Below are positions 60,167-64,000 of a stretch of 64,000 nt of DNA, in pieces. The stretch spans positions 58,140 through 122,139 of the forward strand of contig JAGBDN010000020.1 in NCBI GenBank assembly GCA_017937485.1. The letters run 5' to 3'. Position numbers and translations under genes: made by a program. The number at the start of each line of letters is the position of its first letter. Within the stretch, counting starts at the first letter, position 1. A model generated the notes under the pieces. It was not told the DNA's origin and did no database searches. It worked only from the letters and a program-made list of their open reading frames with translations. The DNA is from Thermoguttaceae bacterium (GTDB lineage Bacteria > Planctomycetota > Planctomycetia > Pirellulales > Thermoguttaceae).

Positions 60167-61048
60167 TCAAACGACGCGAATCGGGTCGCTTTCTTTGTCG
60201 CTCGCTTTGACGGCGAGCTCCGGGAATTTGCGGGCGATTCGGTCGGCGAGAATGCAGGCGGCGAAGCGTTCGGTCGCGTAATGCCCGGCGAGAATCAAGC
60301 CGATTCCGCGAGCGCGGGCTTCGAGGCAGGCGTGAAAACGCGCTTCGCCGAGGAGGAGCGCGTCGGCGCCCGCGTCGGCGGCGGCGCCGACGAAATCGTC
60401 CGCCGCGCCGCAACCGATCGCGACGTTGCGAATCGGCTTTTGGGCGTCGCCGACCGCTAAAAGCGCCGGGATTTGCAACATATCTTTGACTTGCTCGATC
60501 AACGCGGCGAAGGTCGTCGGTTTTTCGCAACGTCCGATTCGACCGGTTCCGAGGAGCGGCGCGGCGGCGTCCGATTTCGCGCCTTTTGCCGGGAAATCTT
60601 GCGCGACTTCGGCGGCGACGCTCGGCTCGAGTCCGTCGAGCGCTTCTTGCGACGCCGGAATCGTTCCTGGAATCAGCGGGCGAACGTCGAGGAGGCCGAG
60701 TCCGGCGGCGAGTTGGCGATTAATGCCGAAAAACGCCGAGTCGTGCGCGGTGTGCGGACTGTAAACGGCGATTCGCGCGCCCATCAACTTCGAGAGGATT
60801 TCGCCGTCGGTCGTGTCGAACGTCCAACGTTTCGCGGCGCGGAACGGGAACGGATGGTGCGAAACGACGCAGTCGACGCCGGTCGCGACCGCTTCGTCGG
60901 CGACGGCGCGGTCGATCGTCAAGCAAGTAAGAACGCGCTTGATTTCGCGGCGGCGGTCGCCGATCAAGAGGCCGACGTTGTCCCAACTTTCGGCGAGTTC
61001 AAGCGGGAAAATTTTCTCCAAAAATTCGACCAACGTTTGCAGCTTCAT
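60167..61048 (-). CDS. Nif3-like dinuclear metal centre protein (DUF34)
   Basis: A 293-residue protein of the widespread NIF3/YbgI family, annotated sometimes as GTP cyclohydrolase 1 type 2. Motifs: LAESWDNVGLLIGD at the start, CLTIDRAVADEA, metal ligands in VVSHHPFPF, YSPHTAHDS, and a C-terminal LLGEARFHACLEARARGIGLILAGHYATER. Length and motif order fit a single two-lobed family member without the extra PII-like insert. Its function is still debated (metal handling or repair of damaged metabolites). It lies alone on the minus strand. Confidence 0.92.
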   Translation of the reverse strand: MKLQTLVEFLEKIFPLELAESWDNVGLLIGDRRREIKRVLTCLTIDRAVADEAVATGVDCVVSHHPFPFRAAKRWTFDTTDGEILSKLMGARIAVYSPHTAHDSAFFGINRQLAAGLGLLDVRPLIPGTIPASQEALDGLEPSVAAEVAQDFPAKGAKSDAAAPLLGTGRIGRCEKPTTFAALIEQVKDMLQIPALLAVGDAQKPIRNVAIGCGAADDFVGAAADAGADALLLGEARFHACLEARARGIGLILAGHYATERFAACILADRIARKFPELAVKASDKESDPIRVV

Positions 61049-61153
61049 AAACGCTCCTCGACGGCGAAACGTTAAAATAGGGGGATTGGTGAAACGGGGA
61101 CGCGACGCAAATCGAGTCGGCGTCGCTTTTTATTTTAAGCGAAACGCGTCCGG

Positions 61154-61182
61154 TTGACAAGCCGCCGCGCCCTTATTATAAT
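61154..61182 (+). promoter_or_regulatory. Consensus sigma-70 promoter
   Basis: TTGACA (61154-61159) and TATAAT (61177-61182) with exactly 17 bases between them: a perfect match at both hexamers. Transcription would start near 61189, 95 bases before the next plus-strand ATG at 61284. Confidence 0.85.
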
Positions 61183-61283
61183 AAACTTCGAACGAATCGC
61201 GGGAGCGTTCGAGCCGTTTTTGCCGCTTTTAAGGGCGAGAAAGGCCGGCGCGTCGCGTTTTTTTGACGAATGAAAGTTAGACG

Positions 61284-62402
61284 ATGCTAAAATTTTCTCG
61301 AACCGCGCTTGGACGATTTTGCCGGGCGGCGACGCTTGCGTTTTGCGCGGCGGCGTTGGCGGCGTTTTTGCGTCCGGCAACCGAAACGTCGTTGCGCGAC
61401 GGCGTCGTCGAGCGGTCGACGGAGCGGCGGACGACCGACGTTGGCGAGGTTTGGGAAAGCGGCGGCGACTTTGACGGCGTTTCTTGCGTTAAAACGGCGA
61501 AAAAGGGACTTTTCGGCGGTTTAGAAAAGCCGGGCGATCGGCGCGACGTCGAGCGTTTTCGAGCCGATTTCGACGAGCGGTTGCGCGTCGGGGCGGCGGA
61601 GTTTTGGGCGTCGCGGCGTTTGGAGCCGGGGGCGGGCGTCGCGTTGCGGGCGGTCGCCGACGGTTGGGCGCGTTGGAACGTCGGGGCGGAGGCGACGTCG
61701 CGCTTTCTCAAAACGTTGACGGCGAGCGAGCGTTCGGCGTTCGAGCGTCGGCGGCGTTCCGGGGCGGCGTTTGACTTTGCGGCGGAGCGGGCGGCGTCGG
61801 CGGAAGCGTCGCAAGAAGCGGCGACGGCGTTGACGGCGTTAAAATCGGAAGACGGGGAAAACGGCGCGGAGTTTGACGGCGGCGTCGACGCGGCGTTGGC
61901 CTTTTTGCGGTCGCTCGACGGGAACGACGGCGCTTCCGAAAGCGGCGCCGACGATAATATAAAGGGCGGCGAACGCGACGTTGAAACGTTCCTTTGGGCG
62001 GCGGCGTTCGACGGTAACCCGTTGAACGCGGTCGGAGCGTTTTCGACGGCGGACGTCGTCGCGATTTCGGTTCCGGCGGATTCGACGGCGGCTCGCTCGG
62101 CGTTCGCGGCGTCGGCGACGTTCTTTTTCTTAGCGACGTTCGGCGTTTGGGGCGGCGCTTCTCCGCGCGCTTGGACGATTTTGGGCGGTCTCGGCGGCGA
62201 AAACCGTTGGGAACGCGAATTTTGGCGGGCTTTAGACGCGGCGTTTCGACGGCTCGGCGTCGCGGCGGAGCGGTTGCGGCTTCTTTTCTATTTTGCGCGT
62301 CTTGCGCTTTTTAACGCGTTTCGACGTTTCGACGCCGAGGACGGAACCGCGTCGAAACGGGCGCAGGCCGTTCTTTGCGCGTCGACTCGGCTTCTTAATT
62401 GA
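61284..62402 (+). CDS. Hypothetical membrane protein
   Basis: A 372-residue protein. It starts with a hydrophobic stretch (TLAFCAAALAAFLRPA) and has a second helix near residues 271-292 (AFAASATFFFLATFGVWGG). The rest is rich in Ala, Arg, Asp, Glu and Phe with no recognised domain. It ends in a basic/hydrophobic region (LLFYFARLALFNAFRRF). The SD is poor. Codon use resembles neighbours, and a consensus promoter lies just upstream, which supports a real, transcribed gene. Confidence 0.6.
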   Translation: MLKFSRTALGRFCRAATLAFCAAALAAFLRPATETSLRDGVVERSTERRTTDVGEVWESGGDFDGVSCVKTAKKGLFGGLEKPGDRRDVERFRADFDERLRVGAAEFWASRRLEPGAGVALRAVADGWARWNVGAEATSRFLKTLTASERSAFERRRRSGAAFDFAAERAASAEASQEAATALTALKSEDGENGAEFDGGVDAALAFLRSLDGNDGASESGADDNIKGGERDVETFLWAAAFDGNPLNAVGAFSTADVVAISVPADSTAARSAFAASATFFFLATFGVWGGASPRAWTILGGLGGENRWEREFWRALDAAFRRLGVAAERLRLLFYFARLALFNAFRRFDAEDGTASKRAQAVLCASTRLLN

Positions 62403-62548
62403 TTCTTGTTTGATTTTAGCGTCGAAGCGGCGGCGCGGTCGGCTTTTCTTGTCGTTTAGAATCTCGACGAAAGCGGAAGATTTTGCGCGTCGGCGTTTGC
62501 GTTTTGAAAAGTAAAAATGCGCTTTTAAAATAAGTTGAGTAAAATAGA

Positions 62549-63649
62549 ATGTGTTTGGAAGATTTTGAGGGAAACAAGGGAAAGCGAACGTCGCGCGTCG
62601 TCGGCGACGGGGTTCGGAGGCGGACGCGGCGAAACGGTCGGCGGCGCAAGCCCGGTTTTACGTTGGTCGAATTACTCGTCGTGATCGCGATTATCGGAAT
62701 CTTGATCGGGCTCCTCTTGCCGGCGGTTCAGGCGGCCCGCGAGACGGCGCGTCGGATGCAATGCGCGAACAACGTCAAACAGTGGACGCTCGCGCTGACG
62801 AATTATTCCGACGTTCAAAACGGTTTTCCGCAGTTCACCAGTTGGGGCCGAAGCGCCGCCGACGGCAAGGTTTACGACACGGCGTTTTCGATTCAAGCGC
62901 GGATTTTGCCGTATATCGAACAGGGCGCGTTTATGGCGGGAATCGATTTCGGCGATTACGACAAATACCGCGTCTATTGGCAAAAAACGGCGCTGAATTC
63001 GGCGCTGTTTGAGAAAATGGACTTCCCGTGTCCGACGCTGGCGTGTCCGAGCGAAGATCAACCGCGCGTCGCCGAGCAGCCGAAAAACGACGGACTTTAC
63101 GCCAACGGCAATAATTACGTCTTTTGCAGCGGAACGTCGACCGGGCTTGGGAACAACCTCGACAATTGCCGCAACGACGGCGCGTTCGCTTGGCGGCAAA
63201 CGTCGTTCGCGTCGCTGACCGACGGAACTTCTCAAACGATGGTCGTTTCGGAGACGCGCTTGCAGTTTCCGACCGCGCCGAGCGAGCCGGGCGACGACGA
63301 TTGGGATCGAATGTACGTCTTGGGCGCCGGGACGTTCGAGGATTACGTCGACCCGGATTTGGCGGCGCTGAAACCGCAAGCGACCGGAACGCATCGCGGC
63401 TTTCCTTGGATAACGGGGCGGCATTACGCGTCCGGTTACTCGGCGTATTCCGTTCCGAACGCTAAGGTTCCGTCGATTTGGTTGCGCGGAACGGAGCTGA
63501 CGTTCGACGGCGCGGCGTCGAATCACCCGGGTATCGTCGTCGTCGGATTCGCCGACGGTTCGGTCCGCAACGTTTCGGAGACGGTCGCGCTCGACGTTTG
63601 GCGCGCCGCCGCGACCCGGGCCGGAAACGAAACGAACGTCGAATTTTGA
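62549..63649 (+). CDS. DUF1559 prepilin-like protein
   Basis: A 366-residue member of the planctomycete-expanded family: a prepilin-type leader KPG/FTLVELLVVIAIIGILIGLLLPAVQAARETARRMQC (cleaved before F by prepilin peptidase), then the DUF1559 domain with NNVKQWTLALTNYSDVQNGFPQF, and the C-terminal H-x-G motif in SNHPGIVVVGFADGSVRNVSE. The leader before the cleavage site is unusually long (36 residues) and basic. ATG at 62549 has no SD, and a TAAAAT lies only four bases upstream (62540-62545), so the message may be leaderless or the start lies further in. Confidence 0.9.
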   Translation: MCLEDFEGNKGKRTSRVVGDGVRRRTRRNGRRRKPGFTLVELLVVIAIIGILIGLLLPAVQAARETARRMQCANNVKQWTLALTNYSDVQNGFPQFTSWGRSAADGKVYDTAFSIQARILPYIEQGAFMAGIDFGDYDKYRVYWQKTALNSALFEKMDFPCPTLACPSEDQPRVAEQPKNDGLYANGNNYVFCSGTSTGLGNNLDNCRNDGAFAWRQTSFASLTDGTSQTMVVSETRLQFPTAPSEPGDDDWDRMYVLGAGTFEDYVDPDLAALKPQATGTHRGFPWITGRHYASGYSAYSVPNAKVPSIWLRGTELTFDGAASNHPGIVVVGFADGSVRNVSETVALDVWRAAATRAGNETNVEF

Positions 63650-63655
63650 CGTATA
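63650..63655 (+). promoter_or_regulatory. -10 element before the Gly-rich secreted protein gene
   Basis: TATAAT in acgTATAATAACGG, overlapping the end of the DUF1559 gene by one base and about 80 bases before the ATG at 63737. Confidence 0.45.
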
Positions 63656-63736
63656 ATAACGGCAAGAAACGCGCCGCTCGCTCGACGGTTCGACCGGGCG
63701 GCGTTGAGACAACCGCTTTTAAAAAAGGAATTAACG

Positions 63737-64000
63737 ATGAAAAATCGAAACGATAAAAACGATAAAAAGAGCGAAACGACGAAACTTCTCCGCTGTTTGG
63801 GCGCGATGTGTTGCGCGGCGTCGCTGACGTTCGGAACGGTCGCTTGGGCGCAAGACGGCGGCGGAAACGTCGGTCGCGCGACGAGAAACGGCGGCTTCGC
63901 GGCGGACGGTTCGGGCGTTCGCGGCGTTCAAGGCGGCCCGGGGGTGGGCGGACGCGGCGGACAAGGCGGCCCGGGGTTGGGCGGACGCGGCGGTCAAGGC
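63737..64000 (+). CDS. Secreted Gly-rich repeat protein (cut by window end)
   Basis: A frame starting at ATG 63737 (after AAAAAGGAATTAACG) stays open for 88 codons to the last base, so the 3' end lies outside the window. It encodes a polar, Lys/Asp-rich start, a signal-like segment (CCAASLTFGTVAWAQ), and a Gly-rich chain with tandem units such as GGPGVGGRGGQ and GGPGLGGRGGQ. The repeats imply an extended secreted or surface protein. The family is not recognised from this part. Confidence 0.7.
   Translation, partial: MKNRNDKNDKKSETTKLLRCLGAMCCAASLTFGTVAWAQDGGGNVGRATRNGGFAADGSGVRGVQGGPGVGGRGGQGGPGLGGRGGQG

Overview
The window reads as a chromosomal segment of a planctomycete (Planctomycetota), most likely a Pirellulales-type lineage. 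Support comes from gene families: a PVM-type bacterial microcompartment (BMC) locus with a fuculose-phosphate-type aldolase, a DUF1559 prepilin-like protein, a tandem DUF1080 (3-keto-disaccharide hydrolase) protein, a cluster of oversized type II pseudopilins, and many signal-peptide proteins with low-complexity tails. The DNA is CpG-rich, and the same GCG/GAA/AAC/CGC codon preferences recur throughout. I see no prophage, insertion sequence, CRISPR array or rRNA. Genus-level placement is not possible by eye.

Layout. 0-16.2 kb is almost all minus strand: RNase Y, ribosome recycling factor, a Wzc-like tyrosine kinase with a Gly-Tyr tail, a small secreted protein, an HD phosphohydrolase, a secreted isoaspartate methyltransferase, an ABC ATPase with a large envelope protein, MazG, ApbE and DnaN. 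16.2-16.8 kb is an AT-rich non-coding stretch beside dnaN where strand composition switches from C-rich to G-rich on the plus strand independently of gene direction, so it is a strong candidate for oriC. Two near-perfect parS sites (33111-33126 and 38799-38814) fit an origin-proximal location.

18.9-27.8 kb is the BMC operon: PduL, a YbjQ-family protein, two hexameric shell proteins, acetate kinase, three pentameric shell proteins, CoA-acylating aldehyde dehydrogenase, an Arg/Ser-tailed membrane protein, a degenerate RpiB-like protein and the class II aldolase, closed by a clear terminator. The expected chemistry is cleavage of a deoxy-sugar phosphate to lactaldehyde, oxidation to an acyl-CoA, phosphotransacylation, and ATP formation by the kinase. 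The operon also carries a decayed second copy of the pduL 3' end and an apparent terminator after the first shell gene.

28-43.5 kb holds mixed housekeeping and envelope genes: M24 peptidase, CsrA, a helical secreted protein, formyl-THF cyclo-ligase, DUF1844, a pseudokinase, lipoproteins, a 932-residue acidic-repeat hydrolase, a CPBP protease, PgsA, a 3-hydroxyisobutyrate-type dehydrogenase, and two identical tRNA-Leu(GAG) genes. 43.7-51.2 kb is a pseudopilin cluster (GspG/H/I/J-like) with very large low-complexity expansions. 51.3-64 kb has a polytopic membrane protein, SmpB, MutY, the double DUF1080 protein, a small lipoprotein, an orphan ABC-3 permease, GAPDH, a Nif3-family protein, an unknown membrane protein with a consensus sigma-70 promoter, a DUF1559 protein, and a Gly-rich secreted protein cut by the window end.

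All calls are by reading; no database search was run.
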